64,000 nucleotides of DNA from Clostridiales bacterium. Lineage in GTDB: Bacteria > Bacillota > Clostridia > Oscillospirales > Oscillospiraceae. The notes under the pieces were generated by a model. It saw only the letters and a program-made list of their open reading frames with translations. It did not search any database and was not told the DNA's origin. Below are positions 39,415 through 49,562 of this stretch, piece by piece (position 1 is the stretch's first letter; each line of letters opens with the position of its first letter). The stretch lies in the NCBI GenBank assembly GCA_004557075.1, contig SFEX01000004.1, positions 11,671-75,670 on the forward strand. The letters are read 5' to 3'. Position numbers and translations under genes: made by a program.

Positions 39415-40158
39415 ATGGCGGATAATATACTTAACAATTCGGCGGGGGAGCAGGCAAAATGCCTTCCCCGCCATATTGCCATAATATTAGATGGCAATGG
39501 CCGATGGGCGAAAAAACGCGGCCTGCCACGCAATGCGGGGCATTTGGCAGGCTCGGAGACATTCAGGAATATCGCCACCTACTGCAAGGAGATAGGCGTA
39601 GAATACCTCACGGTGTACGCGTTTTCAACGGAAAACTGGAAGCGCTCGACGGAGGAGGTCAGCGGCATCATGAGGCTGCTGGATAAATATCTGCACGAGG
39701 CGATACGGGATATGCGGAAGAAGAACATCCGAATGAAGGTGTTCGGCGATATATCGCGCCTGTCCCCCAAGCTTCAGGAGCTTATACACGAAACCGACGA
39801 GATATCGCAGCAGATAGAGGGCTTTCAGGCAAATATCTGCATCAACTACGGCGGCAGAGCCGAGATCGTGCGCGCAGCGCAGCTTTATGCCAATGACGTT
39901 GCCGAGGGCAGGGCAGAGGGCGAACTGACAGAGGAAAAGCTCGAGGGGTACATGTATTCTGCGGGCATACCCGACCCCGATCTGCTCATCCGTCCCGGCG
40001 GGGAGTACAGAATATCGAACTTCCTGCTGTGGCAGTGCGCCTATTCGGAATTTTATTTTACGGATGTTCTCTGGCCGGACTTCACTCCGGAGGAGCTTGA
40101 CAAGGCGATAGCGTCCTATAACAGCCGCGACCGCCGATTCGGAGGGGTAAAGACATGA
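39415..40158 (+). CDS. uppS: isoprenyl transferase (undecaprenyl diphosphate synthase)
   Basis: A 247-residue cis-prenyltransferase making the C55 lipid carrier for wall synthesis. Signatures are IILDGNGRWAKKRGLPRNAGH, YLTVYAFSTENWKR, NYGGRAEI and RPGGEYRISNFLLWQ. It starts one base after frr with a weak ribosome-binding site, implying coupling. cdsA, normally next, is missing; dxr follows directly and overlaps by four bases (ATGA). Confidence 0.95.
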   Translation: MADNILNNSAGEQAKCLPRHIAIILDGNGRWAKKRGLPRNAGHLAGSETFRNIATYCKEIGVEYLTVYAFSTENWKRSTEEVSGIMRLLDKYLHEAIRDMRKKNIRMKVFGDISRLSPKLQELIHETDEISQQIEGFQANICINYGGRAEIVRAAQLYANDVAEGRAEGELTEEKLEGYMYSAGIPDPDLLIRPGGEYRISNFLLWQCAYSEFYFTDVLWPDFTPEELDKAIASYNSRDRRFGGVKT

Positions 40159-41297
40159 TAAGCTCAGTGTCGATATTAGGCTCGACCGGCTCTATCGGCC
40201 GTCAGAGCATAGCTGCGGCTTCCCACCTCGGCATACCCGTGAAGGCGCTTGCCGCCAACAGAAAAATCGAAATGGTGGAGCAGCAGGCGCGCAGGCTTAG
40301 ACCTGAATTTGTCGCGATATATGACGAGACTGCCGCAAACGACCTGCGCATAAAGCTTGCCGATACTGATATAAAGGTGGCGGGCGGTATGGAGGGACTC
40401 ATAGAAGCCGCCGCTGGTCACGCCGAGTGCGTTGTTACGGCGGTATCCGGCTCTGTGGGACTGAAGCCCACGCTTGCCGCGATAGACGCGAAAAAGCGTA
40501 TCGCCCTCGCAAACAAGGAAACTCTGGTGTGCGCGGGGGATATAGTGATGCCCCGGGCAGCGCAAATGGGCGCGGAGATAGTGCCCGTGGATTCCGAGCA
40601 TTCGGCGATCTTCCAGTGCCTCATGGGCAGGAAAAAGGGCGAGCTTAAACAGATACTGCTGACAGGAAGCGGCGGCCCGTTCAGGGGCAAAAGCCGCGCG
40701 GAGCTGCGGGATGTAACGCCCGAGCAGGCGGTAAAGCATCCCAACTGGAGCATGGGCGCGAAGATATCCGTTGACTCTGCGACAATGATGAACAAGGGCC
40801 TTGAATTTATTGAGGCTATGCATCTTTTCGGTGTAACGCCCGATGACATACAGGTGGTTGTACACCCGCAGAGCATAATACACTCAATGGTGGAGCTTAT
40901 TGACGGCACTGTGATAGCCCAGCTCGGCGTTCCCGATATGGGGCTTCCGATACAGCTTGCCATGACCTATCCTGAGCGCAGTCAGTCTCCGTTTGAGCGC
41001 CTTGATTTCTGGAATATGAAGGATATGACCTTTGAGGCTCCCGATTATGAAAAGACACCCTGCCTGAAGCTTGCAATGGATTGTGCAAGAGCGGGAGGCA
41101 CGGCGCCATGCGTCATGAGCGCGGCAAATGAAGTGGCGGTATCGCTGTTTTTGCAGCACCGCATCGGCTACAATGATATATATGACAGTGCTTTGGCGGC
41201 TGTCGAGAGCATAGAAATAATAAAGGAGCCTGATCTTGAGGCCATATTGGCGGCGGACGAAGCTGCCAGAATTTTTGTCAGGGAGCATTTTTCCTAA
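40155..41297 (+). CDS. dxr: 1-deoxy-D-xylulose 5-phosphate reductoisomerase
   Basis: A 380-residue MEP-pathway enzyme producing methylerythritol phosphate with NADPH and a divalent metal. Motifs: VSILGSTGSIGRQS (NADPH), ALANKETLV, the metal site VDSEHSAIFQCL, LTGSGGPFRG and MGAKISVDSATMMNKGLE. It sits between uppS and rseP with overlapping ends (ATGA and TAATG). Confidence 0.96.
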   Translation: MISSVSILGSTGSIGRQSIAAASHLGIPVKALAANRKIEMVEQQARRLRPEFVAIYDETAANDLRIKLADTDIKVAGGMEGLIEAAAGHAECVVTAVSGSVGLKPTLAAIDAKKRIALANKETLVCAGDIVMPRAAQMGAEIVPVDSEHSAIFQCLMGRKKGELKQILLTGSGGPFRGKSRAELRDVTPEQAVKHPNWSMGAKISVDSATMMNKGLEFIEAMHLFGVTPDDIQVVVHPQSIIHSMVELIDGTVIAQLGVPDMGLPIQLAMTYPERSQSPFERLDFWNMKDMTFEAPDYEKTPCLKLAMDCARAGGTAPCVMSAANEVAVSLFLQHRIGYNDIYDSALAAVESIEIIKEPDLEAILAADEAARIFVREHFS

Positions 41298-42340
41298 TGT
41301 ATGTAGTAATCGCAATCATAATGTTCGGTGTCCTGATCGCCATACATGAATTTGGACATTTCATAACGGCGAAAGCCTGCGGCGTCAGGGTCGATGAATT
41401 TGCCATCGGCATGGGGCCTGCAATCTGGAAAAAGCAGAAGGGCGAGACACAGTATGCGCTGCGTATTTTGCCCATAGGCGGTTTCTGCGCCATGGGCGAG
41501 GATGAGGAGAGCGACGATCCGAGGGGCTTTCCCAATCAGAGCTTCTGGAAGAAATTGATCATCCTCTGCGCCGGCTCGTTCATGAATTTCCTGCTCGGCA
41601 TAATCCTCATCGTTTTAATGTACGGCAATGCCGAGCTCTTCAGAGCGCCTGTGATCGAAAGCTTTCTTGACGGCTGCCCGTATGAGACAGACGGCACTTT
41701 CGAGGCAGGCGACCGGTTTTACAGCATAGACGGTCACCGCATTTATCTGTACAGCGACGTTTCAATGTTCCTTGAGCGCGGCGACGGCGTTTACGATATC
41801 ACCGTTGTGCGCGACGGCGAAAAGGTCAGCATAGATGATCTCAAGCTAACGCGCACCGTGCAGACGGAGGAGGGACTTAAATACGGCTTCGTGTGGGGCG
41901 TGGAGGAGGCGACCTTCGGTGCAAAGCTGAGGTACACATGGAACACGACCATGGAGTTTTCTCGCCTTGTGTGGTTAGGCTTAGGCGACCTTATCAGCGG
42001 TGCTGTGGGCGTGGATGATATGGCTGGGCCTGTCGGCATCGTCGATATGATGAACGACGTCGGCTCTCAGGCCGAGAGCACCGCCGATGCGATGTACAGC
42101 ATACTGTATTTCTCCGCGTTCATTGCGATAAACCTTGCCATAATGAACATGCTGCCTATCCCGGCGCTCGACGGAGGCAGGGTGTTCCTGATGATTGTGA
42201 CGGTCATAATCGAGGCGATAAGCCGACGCAAGCTCGACCCCAAGTACGAGGGGTATATCCACATGATAGGCATGGGACTGCTCCTGCTGCTTATGGTCGT
42301 GGTTATGTATAATGATATTGTAAGGCTGATAACGGGGTAA
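41297..42340 (+). CDS. rseP: site-2 protease RseP (M50 family)
   Basis: A 347-residue intramembrane metalloprotease. The zinc motif HEFGH lies at residues 17-21 in the first helix; the third zinc ligand is in NMLPIPALDGGR. A single PDZ-like domain sits between helices (about 115-200). It probably cleaves anti-sigma factors or signal-peptide remnants. The start overlaps the dxr stop. Confidence 0.94.
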   Translation: MYVVIAIIMFGVLIAIHEFGHFITAKACGVRVDEFAIGMGPAIWKKQKGETQYALRILPIGGFCAMGEDEESDDPRGFPNQSFWKKLIILCAGSFMNFLLGIILIVLMYGNAELFRAPVIESFLDGCPYETDGTFEAGDRFYSIDGHRIYLYSDVSMFLERGDGVYDITVVRDGEKVSIDDLKLTRTVQTEEGLKYGFVWGVEEATFGAKLRYTWNTTMEFSRLVWLGLGDLISGAVGVDDMAGPVGIVDMMNDVGSQAESTADAMYSILYFSAFIAINLAIMNMLPIPALDGGRVFLMIVTVIIEAISRRKLDPKYEGYIHMIGMGLLLLLMVVVMYNDIVRLITG

Positions 42341-42344
42341 AGCC

Positions 42345-43397
42345 ATGGATAAAAGAAACGAAACCAGAATAATAAATGTAGGCGGCATTGAGATCGGCTG
42401 CGGAGCCGAGGTAACGGTGCAGTCGATGTGCAACACGAAAACGCACGATGTTGAGTCAACGGTTCGGCAGATAAAGCAGCTTCGAGCCGCCGGATGCGAT
42501 ATCGTTCGCCTTGCCATTCCCGATATGGCGGCGGCAGAAGCGATACCGGCAATAAAGGAGCAGACAGATATCCCGATAGTCGCGGATATACACTTTGACC
42601 ACCGCCTTGCGCTGGCTGTGGCCGAGCGCGGCGTTGACAAGATACGCATAAACCCGGGAAATATCGGTTCGGCGGAAAATGTGCGCAAGGTAGCCGATGC
42701 CTGCAAAAAGCGCAATATCCCCATCAGAATAGGCGTCAATGCGGGCAGCCTTGAAAAGCGCCTTATAGAAAAGTACGGCCATCCGACGGCGGAGGCCATG
42801 GTCGAGAGCGCGAAAACGCATATCGAGCTTTTAAACCGCTTTGATTTTGACGATATATGCCTTTCGATGAAGGCATCGTCCGTGCCGCTTACCGTTGCGG
42901 CATACCGGCTTGCGGCGGAGGAATTTCCCTACCCGCTGCACCTTGGCGTCACCGAGACGGGGACTGCGTGGAACGGAACTATACAGTCTGCTGTCGGCAT
43001 AGGCACGCTTTTGTGCGAGGGCATTGGAAATACCATCCGCGTGTCTCTGACGGCAGACCCCGTCGAGGAGGTCAAGGCCGGTGTCGCCATACTCAAGGCG
43101 GCGGGGCTTCGGCGCGGAATAAAGCTTGTGTCCTGCCCGACCTGCGGCAGAACGCAGATAGACCTTATCGGCCTTGCCCACGAGGTTGAAAAGCGCATCG
43201 CCGGTATGGACAGGGACATAACGGTTGCAGTCATGGGCTGCGTTGTCAACGGCCCGGGCGAAGCGCGCGAGGCCGATTACGGCGTTGCGGGCGGCGTAGA
43301 CTGCGGCCTGCTGTTCAAAAAGGGCAAGGTTATCGGTACATACCCATATGAAAATCTATGCGACGCACTGATCGAACTTATCGAAGAGGGTACTTAA
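42345..43397 (+). CDS. ispG: 4-hydroxy-3-methylbut-2-enyl diphosphate synthase (IspG/GcpE)
   Basis: A 350-residue iron-sulphur enzyme of the MEP pathway, converting MEcPP to HMBPP. The TIM-barrel opening GCGAEVTVQSMCNTKT and the cluster-binding cysteines (SCPTCGR and the later MGCVVNGPGEA) are present. Its place next to dxr and rseP completes the conserved clostridial set. Four bases separate it from rseP. Confidence 0.96.
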   Translation: MDKRNETRIINVGGIEIGCGAEVTVQSMCNTKTHDVESTVRQIKQLRAAGCDIVRLAIPDMAAAEAIPAIKEQTDIPIVADIHFDHRLALAVAERGVDKIRINPGNIGSAENVRKVADACKKRNIPIRIGVNAGSLEKRLIEKYGHPTAEAMVESAKTHIELLNRFDFDDICLSMKASSVPLTVAAYRLAAEEFPYPLHLGVTETGTAWNGTIQSAVGIGTLLCEGIGNTIRVSLTADPVEEVKAGVAILKAAGLRRGIKLVSCPTCGRTQIDLIGLAHEVEKRIAGMDRDITVAVMGCVVNGPGEAREADYGVAGGVDCGLLFKKGKVIGTYPYENLCDALIELIEEGT

Positions 43398-43398
43398 A

Positions 43399-46300
43399 GT
43401 GAGCGAACATACATCATTTCTTGAGATATTTCCCGGGACAGAGAGCCTCAGGACAAGCTGCGGCGGGCTTGAAAAAGCCTATGTGACCGATGTCGCGGTG
43501 AGCACTGCCGAGGGCAGCATGGACATTGCCGCGTGGTTTTGCCGCGCCCCTGCCCCGGCGGAAATAGATGATCTCATAAGCACTCTGAGGCGGGATTACG
43601 GACTTAACAGGGTCAGCATAGACGCGGCCTTTCCAAAGCCGGCGGAGGCAAAGACTACCCGTCAGAGCAAGCCGCAGGGCTCAAAGCCCGACGGTGCGGT
43701 GCTTATGGGGCGCAGCATAAAAAGAGCGCCCGAGCCGATGTCCGGGCTTAACCAGTCGTCGGGCAGAGTTGTCGTCGAGGGCGACGTGTTTGAGGTTACA
43801 AGCCGCAAGCTCCAAAAGCGCGACGGCGCTATGCTCTGCTTTGATATAACGGACCTTACCGGCTCCATACGCATCGCAAAGTACCTGCGTGCCGAGGACG
43901 ACCAGTCGATTATAAATAAAATAAATGTAGGCGACCATGTGTTCGTGAGCGGCTTTGTAACCTACAGCCGCTATGATGAGGACATAGTTATCGAGCCAAA
44001 GGACATAGTCTTAGGCAAAAAATATATCCGACCCGACGATGCCAGGGAAAAGCGCGTGGAGCTTCATGTCCACACCCGCTTTTCCGCGCTCGATGCGCTG
44101 ACCGATCCCGCGGCCATCGTAAAGAGAGCGGCATACTGGGGACACCCGGCGATAGCCGTCACCGACCACGGTGTGCTCCAGGCCTTCCCCGATATGTGGA
44201 AGGCCGGAGAAAAGTACGGCGTGAAAATAATCTACGGCTGCGAGTGCTACTTTGTAAACGACCTTGACGGCAGCCTTGCGGTTCACGGCAGCAGTGACAG
44301 GGATATGAACGACGAGATGGTGGCCTTTGATATTGAGACCACCGGCCTTAACGCGGGCTCTGACCGCATGACCGAGATAGGCGCCGTCATATTCGCCGGA
44401 GGCGAGATAAAGGAGAGCTTCAACACCTTCGTTGACCCCGGAATGCATATCCCGTCGGAGATAACCCAGCTCACCGGCATAACCGACAGGGACGTCAAGG
44501 GCGCTCCCGACGAGGCCGAGGCAATGAGAATGTTCCTCGAATTTGCGGGGGATCGTCCGATAGTCGCGCACAATGCGGATTTTGACACGGGCTTCATGTC
44601 GTCGGCCTGCGCTCGCAGCGGTATTGACTTCGAGCCTGTGTATCTGGACACGCTGTCGCTGTCGCACGCGCTTTTGCCGGATCTCAAGCGCCATAAGCTG
44701 GATATAGTTTCAAACCGCCTGAGCCTGCCTGAGTTTAACCACCACAGAGCGTCGGACGACGCGCTTGTAGTGGCGCGGATAATGGGCAAATTCCTGCCCA
44801 TGCTCGCGGAAAAGGGTGCAAAGACGGTCGATGATATTCAGACTGTTTTCCGGCAAATTAAGCCTGCCGACCACAGCAAATCCCGCCATATGATACTGCT
44901 GGTAAAGAATAAGACAGGGCTAAAAAACCTGTACGAGCTTGTATCACAGTCGTATCTTAAATATTTCCACAAGACTCCGACCGTGCCGAAAAGCCTGCTG
45001 ATAAAGCACAGGGAGGGCATACTTGTCGGCTCATCATGCGGCATGGGCGAGCTTTACGGCGCTGTGATGCACGGCGCGAGCGACGCGGAGCTAAAGCGCA
45101 TCGCCTCGTTCTATGACTATCTTGAGATTCAGCCCATCGCGAATAACGGCTTCCTTGTCGATAACGGCGTTGTCAGCGATGTGACGGTGCTCCAGGACTA
45201 TAACCGCCGCATACTCGATATCGGCAGACAGCTCAATAAGCCCGTCATTGCCGCAAGCGATGTACACTTCCTCGACCCCGAGGACGAGCAGTACCGCAAA
45301 ATTTTGCAGGCGGCAAAGAAATTCTCCGACGCAGACCGCGGCTGTCCGATATTCTTCCGCACCACCGATGAGATGCTGCATGAGTTTGAGTATCTCGGCG
45401 ATGAAATTGCCAAGGAAGTCGTCATAGATAACCCGAGGGCGATAGCCGACCAGGTGGAGAATATCGAGCTTCTGCCCAAGGGTCTGTACCCCCCGAAAAT
45501 CGAGAACTCGGCCGAGGAGCTTAAATCGCTCGTCTACGGCAAAATGCACGCTATCTACGGCGAAAATCCGCCGGAGATAGTGCAGGAGCGTGTTGATACG
45601 GAGCTGAAAACCATCCTCGACCACAACTATGACGTTATCTATATGTCGGCTCAGAAGCTGGTTCAGAATTCCCTTGAGCACGGCTATCTGGTGGGATCCA
45701 GAGGCTCTGTCGGCTCGTCCATTGTTGCGTATATGTCGGGCATCACGGAGGTAAACTCGCTGCCCCCGCACTATGTGTGCCCCAAGTGCAAGCACTCGGA
45801 GTTTATTACCGACGGCTCCTACGGCTGCGGAGCCGATATGCCGCCGAAAAACTGTCCCGACTGCGGCACTTTGATGCGGCAGGACGGCTTTGACATTCCC
45901 TTTGAGACCTTCCTTGGCTACCCCGGCAACGAAAAAACGCCGGATATAGACCTCAACTTCTCCGGTGAGTATCAGGCGCAGGCGCACAAATACACCGAGG
46001 AGCTATTCGGCTCGGATCATGTTTTCCGTGCCGGAACCATAGGCACGCTGGCTGAAAAAACCGCTTACGGCTATGTGAAAAAGTACCTTGAGGAGCGCAA
46101 TATGACCGTCACCAAGGTGGAGGAAAACCGCCTTGCTAAGGGACTTGTCGGCGTCAAGCGTACAACGGGTCAGCACCCGGGCGGCCTTGTCGTCATACCG
46201 CAGGACATGGACGTTACCGATTTCTGCCCGGTGCAGCACCCGGCCGACGATCCCAAGAGCGGCATAGTCACGACGCATTTTGAATATCACTGCATGGAGT

Positions 46301-47397
46301 CTAACCTCCTGAAGCTCGACGAGCTGGGTCATGATGACCCGACGATGATCCGTATGTTAGAGGACATGACCGGGGTGGACGCAAAGGAGATACTTCTGTC
46401 TGACCCCGATACGATGAAGATATTCACAACGCCCACGGTGCTGGGGCTTCCCGAGGACGATGAGATAATCGGCAAGACCGGCAGCATCGGCATACCGGAG
46501 TTCGGAACGGGCTTTACGCGGCAGATGCTTGTCGATACACAGCCGACGCAGTTTGATACGCTGGTGCGTCTGTCCGGCTTCTCGCACGGCACCGACGTCT
46601 GGGCGGGGAATATCCGTGACCTTATCGTAAACGGTATAGCAACCGTTAACGAGACGGTCGGTTGCCGTGATGATATCATGCTCTATCTGATACAAAAGGG
46701 TATGGAGCCGTCGCTCGCGTTCAAGACGATGGAGAGCGTGCGAAAGGGCAAGGTTAAAAAAAGCGGCGAATTTCCCGGCGACGCTGAGGAGCAGATGCGC
46801 ACGCTCGGCGTTCCGGACTGGTATATTGAGTCCTGCCGCAAGATAGCATACCTGTTCCCGAAGGCACATGCGGTTGCGTATGTCATGATGGCGTTTCGCA
46901 TCGCGTGGTTCAAGGTGCATGAGCCGCTGGCGTTTTACAGCGCTTATTTCTACCGCCGCAGCCAGAAAAACAGCTTTGACGCGGAGATGATGACCTGCGG
47001 AGTGGACGAGGTAAGGCGCAAGATAAACGAGCTGAAGAAAAAGGACGACTCTACAGCGAACGAGGACAGCATACTCACAACGCTTGAGGCGGTGTACGAG
47101 TTTTATATGCGCGGCTTCGACTTTGCGCCGATAGACCTGTACGAGTCGGACGCGCTGAAATTCAAGATAACCGAGGATAAAAAGCTCAGACCGCCGTTTG
47201 TCGCAATAGCGGGGCTTGGCGAAACGGCCGCATTCGACCTTGCAAAGTGCACGAAAAACGGACAGAGCTATATTTCCGTTGAGGAGGTCAGCGCTGCCTG
47301 CCCGAAGGTTAGTACCAGCCATTTGGAGGTTCTCAAACGCCTTGGCGCGCTCGGAGATATGCCCGAAAGCTCGCAGATAAATCTATTCGAGTTTTGA
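43399..47397 (+). CDS. polC: DNA polymerase III alpha subunit, PolC type
   Basis: A 1332-residue Gram-positive replicative polymerase with built-in proofreading. In order: a short N-terminal region (about 1-100), an OB domain (about 120-210), the PHP domain (from about 215, VELHVHTRFSALDA) interrupted by a DEDDh 3'-5' exonuclease (about 305-480, VAFDIETTGLNAG), then a zinc-binding CPKCKH..CGAD..CPDCG segment and the palm with PDIDLNFS. Later come RTTGQHPGGLVVIP, and the KAHAVAYVMMAFR helix. It is about 100 residues shorter than B. subtilis PolC, chiefly at the N-terminus. GTG start after GAGGG. It ends the long operon. Confidence 0.96.
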   Translation: MSEHTSFLEIFPGTESLRTSCGGLEKAYVTDVAVSTAEGSMDIAAWFCRAPAPAEIDDLISTLRRDYGLNRVSIDAAFPKPAEAKTTRQSKPQGSKPDGAVLMGRSIKRAPEPMSGLNQSSGRVVVEGDVFEVTSRKLQKRDGAMLCFDITDLTGSIRIAKYLRAEDDQSIINKINVGDHVFVSGFVTYSRYDEDIVIEPKDIVLGKKYIRPDDAREKRVELHVHTRFSALDALTDPAAIVKRAAYWGHPAIAVTDHGVLQAFPDMWKAGEKYGVKIIYGCECYFVNDLDGSLAVHGSSDRDMNDEMVAFDIETTGLNAGSDRMTEIGAVIFAGGEIKESFNTFVDPGMHIPSEITQLTGITDRDVKGAPDEAEAMRMFLEFAGDRPIVAHNADFDTGFMSSACARSGIDFEPVYLDTLSLSHALLPDLKRHKLDIVSNRLSLPEFNHHRASDDALVVARIMGKFLPMLAEKGAKTVDDIQTVFRQIKPADHSKSRHMILLVKNKTGLKNLYELVSQSYLKYFHKTPTVPKSLLIKHREGILVGSSCGMGELYGAVMHGASDAELKRIASFYDYLEIQPIANNGFLVDNGVVSDVTVLQDYNRRILDIGRQLNKPVIAASDVHFLDPEDEQYRKILQAAKKFSDADRGCPIFFRTTDEMLHEFEYLGDEIAKEVVIDNPRAIADQVENIELLPKGLYPPKIENSAEELKSLVYGKMHAIYGENPPEIVQERVDTELKTILDHNYDVIYMSAQKLVQNSLEHGYLVGSRGSVGSSIVAYMSGITEVNSLPPHYVCPKCKHSEFITDGSYGCGADMPPKNCPDCGTLMRQDGFDIPFETFLGYPGNEKTPDIDLNFSGEYQAQAHKYTEELFGSDHVFRAGTIGTLAEKTAYGYVKKYLEERNMTVTKVEENRLAKGLVGVKRTTGQHPGGLVVIPQDMDVTDFCPVQHPADDPKSGIVTTHFEYHCMESNLLKLDELGHDDPTMIRMLEDMTGVDAKEILLSDPDTMKIFTTPTVLGLPEDDEIIGKTGSIGIPEFGTGFTRQMLVDTQPTQFDTLVRLSGFSHGTDVWAGNIRDLIVNGIATVNETVGCRDDIMLYLIQKGMEPSLAFKTMESVRKGKVKKSGEFPGDAEEQMRTLGVPDWYIESCRKIAYLFPKAHAVAYVMMAFRIAWFKVHEPLAFYSAYFYRRSQKNSFDAEMMTCGVDEVRRKINELKKKDDSTANEDSILTTLEAVYEFYMRGFDFAPIDLYESDALKFKITEDKKLRPPFVAIAGLGETAAFDLAKCTKNGQSYISVEEVSAACPKVSTSHLEVLKRLGALGDMPESSQINLFEF

Positions 47398-47411
47398 AAA
47401 TTGAGATTAAC

Positions 47412-47449
47412 AGCAAAAACCACACCGATAAATCGGTGTGGTTTTTGCT
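47412..47449. terminator. bidirectional terminator after polC
   Basis: AGCAAAAACCACACCGAT, AA, ATCGGTGTGGTTTTTGCT: an 18-base perfect stem between convergent polC and the lipase gene. Confidence 0.92.
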
Positions 47450-47474
47450 ATATATGGGGTATTATCGTGATAGC

Positions 47475-49358
47475 TTATTTAGCCATGTCGCGGTATATGA
47501 AAGTAACAACATGAGCGCGAGTGCAGGTGTCGGCAGGAGCAAAAGTATTTGCGGTTCTGCCGTTAGTTACACCGTTTGCAACAGCCCACATAACTGCGTC
47601 GTAGCAGTAGCTGCCGCTTGCAACATCCGTGAACGGATTGTATACAATGTTAGTCTCGGGGCAGCCCTCGTAACGGTATAGAAAAGTTACGACCTGACCA
47701 CGGTTGACGATTGCGTTCGGTGAGAAGGTGTTTGCGGTTGTACCCTTAGTGATGCCGTTTTCATTTGCCCACAGTACTGCTTTTTCGCAGTAGCTGTTTG
47801 TTGCAACGTCACAGAAGGGGCAGTAGTTTGTCTTTGGCTCGGGAGAGCCGGCTGCACGCCAGAGCATGGTTACTACCTGTCCGCGTGTGCAGGGACTGTT
47901 AGGAGCAAAGTGAGTTTCGTCAACACCCTTTACAAATCCGTTTTCATTTGCCCAGATTGCAGCGTCGTAATAGAAGCTGTCCTTTACGATATCGACAAAG
48001 CCTGTAGAGGGAATGCTCGGCTGATTACCGGAGTTACCGTTGCCCTCAGCGGGGATGCTGGTGAGCATCTTCGCAAGTTCATAGAACTTGGATTGGAGAT
48101 ACTTGGTGTTGGTGAGCTGACCAACCATATTGATATGGTCGGTGCGGTCAATTTTTTCAATGTAGTTCCAAACGCCCTTCTGAGTGCCGTCTTTGAATAT
48201 CATTGAGCCGTCAGCCGCGGTACCGTAGCTGAGATTAAACTTATCACTGGAGCTGGAATGCGGGTACTGTGCGGAACGCACGCTGACAATGCCGTCGTTC
48301 TCCCACCACTCCTCGTCGATATTAACATGACCGACCGCGTAGTTTTTGTGGCTACCCATGTAGGTAGCGCTCTTAACCATCATGGGGTTAATATTGTTGC
48401 AGGGAATGTAGTTATGCGGGTAAACAGGGCTGCGGTATGTGTCGGAGCAGGCGATGGAGAAGTAGTAAATATCGTCCTGAGCTTTCGCGTAGGAGTTGAG
48501 TACCGCTGCACCGTCAACGTCGAGATCATATACGCTCAGGTCGGTAACGTGCTTCTGCCAGATATTGCTGTTGACAACACGCTCAAAGTAGCTTGAGTAG
48601 CTCTCACCGGCATTGCGCTGGAGTCCCCACTGGTCGAGCTTGAAGTCAAGACCAAAGTTCTGCTCATTAATGTTCATTCCGGTTGCACTGGAGAGAATAC
48701 CGACAAACTGGTGAACAAGGGAGCCAAAGCTGTTGTAAACCTTGGTGTCGTACTGGCTGCCGTCGTGAGGAGTACAAAGAGTGGTGATACTCTCAATCCA
48801 GTGGCGGCAATTGCCGGAAAACAGGGGACTGAGGCTGCCGTCAGTAGTTGCGCGCATTTCGTCGGGATCGCCGTTTTCAAGCAGCTGTGCCAGCATACGA
48901 ATTGTTTCACCGCCCATACTGTGACCGACAAGGTGAACTTTCTGAGTGCTGTTGGGATCATTCAGCTCTTTCATAACACCGGGGAAGGTACGACCGTAGC
49001 GTTCATGACCGTTCAGTGCAGAGTGATACTGGCCATAGTCAACGGTTCCGCCGACGAGGTATGCGTAAAGCTCGCATGCTCTGTCCCAGTTACTTGCAAC
49101 TGGGCCGATTGACGGCGTGTATACCGTGTATCCGGCATTATTGAGGAGAGTGCGAAGACTATTCATGCCTCCCCAGTAATTAAGGCCGATTTCCGTGCCG
49201 CCCCAGCCAAACAGGCCGTGGACGAGTACTATCGGGTAATCGTTTCCTTTACTTTCAGAGCTGGTCTGTCCGACACCGGCTGCAAAAGCAGGCATGCTCA
49301 TGAGCATGGTCAGGACAAGCATCAGAGAAAGCACTTTGCAGAATTTCTTGCTTTTCAT
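47475..49358 (-). CDS. SLH-anchored family I.5 lipase
   Basis: A 627-residue exported lipase fixed to the cell wall. Signal peptide 1-26. Residues about 40-430 match the Geobacillus/staphylococcal family I.5: oxyanion region VHGLFGWGG, nucleophile Ser147 in GHSMGG, acid Asp355 in ENDGIV and His408 in TDHINMVG. The structural zinc ligands of thermophilic I.5 lipases align as Asp92 (SNWDRAC), His112, His118 and Asp278. A short linker leads to three SLH repeats (about 450-627) of the NPFTD type. GGAGGTTAA precedes the ATG. It should hydrolyse acyl esters at the cell surface. Confidence 0.92.
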   Translation of the reverse strand: MKSKKFCKVLSLMLVLTMLMSMPAFAAGVGQTSSESKGNDYPIVLVHGLFGWGGTEIGLNYWGGMNSLRTLLNNAGYTVYTPSIGPVASNWDRACELYAYLVGGTVDYGQYHSALNGHERYGRTFPGVMKELNDPNSTQKVHLVGHSMGGETIRMLAQLLENGDPDEMRATTDGSLSPLFSGNCRHWIESITTLCTPHDGSQYDTKVYNSFGSLVHQFVGILSSATGMNINEQNFGLDFKLDQWGLQRNAGESYSSYFERVVNSNIWQKHVTDLSVYDLDVDGAAVLNSYAKAQDDIYYFSIACSDTYRSPVYPHNYIPCNNINPMMVKSATYMGSHKNYAVGHVNIDEEWWENDGIVSVRSAQYPHSSSSDKFNLSYGTAADGSMIFKDGTQKGVWNYIEKIDRTDHINMVGQLTNTKYLQSKFYELAKMLTSIPAEGNGNSGNQPSIPSTGFVDIVKDSFYYDAAIWANENGFVKGVDETHFAPNSPCTRGQVVTMLWRAAGSPEPKTNYCPFCDVATNSYCEKAVLWANENGITKGTTANTFSPNAIVNRGQVVTFLYRYEGCPETNIVYNPFTDVASGSYCYDAVMWAVANGVTNGRTANTFAPADTCTRAHVVTFIYRDMAK

Positions 49359-49519
49359 TCACTTAACCTCCGTTTGCACCACATATTGGGTGCGTTAAAT
49401 TTTATTGTGAATAGAATATAGGCGAAAACTTTTGAAAATTAAACAGTCATTAAACGCGGACTGTTGCGTTTTTTGGCACGGTAGGCCGATTGCCTAATAA
49501 TCTTCAAAGTTCACAAAAG

Positions 49520-49551
49520 AAAAAACCGGCTCTTTGAAAGAACCGGTTTTG
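49520..49551 (-). terminator. terminator of the YdjH-like operon
   Basis: AAAACCGG-type arms around CTCTTTGAAAGAA with an A/T run on each side; minus-strand T run follows. One mismatch in the stem. Confidence 0.65.
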
Positions 49552-49562
49552 CGTGCTGATTA

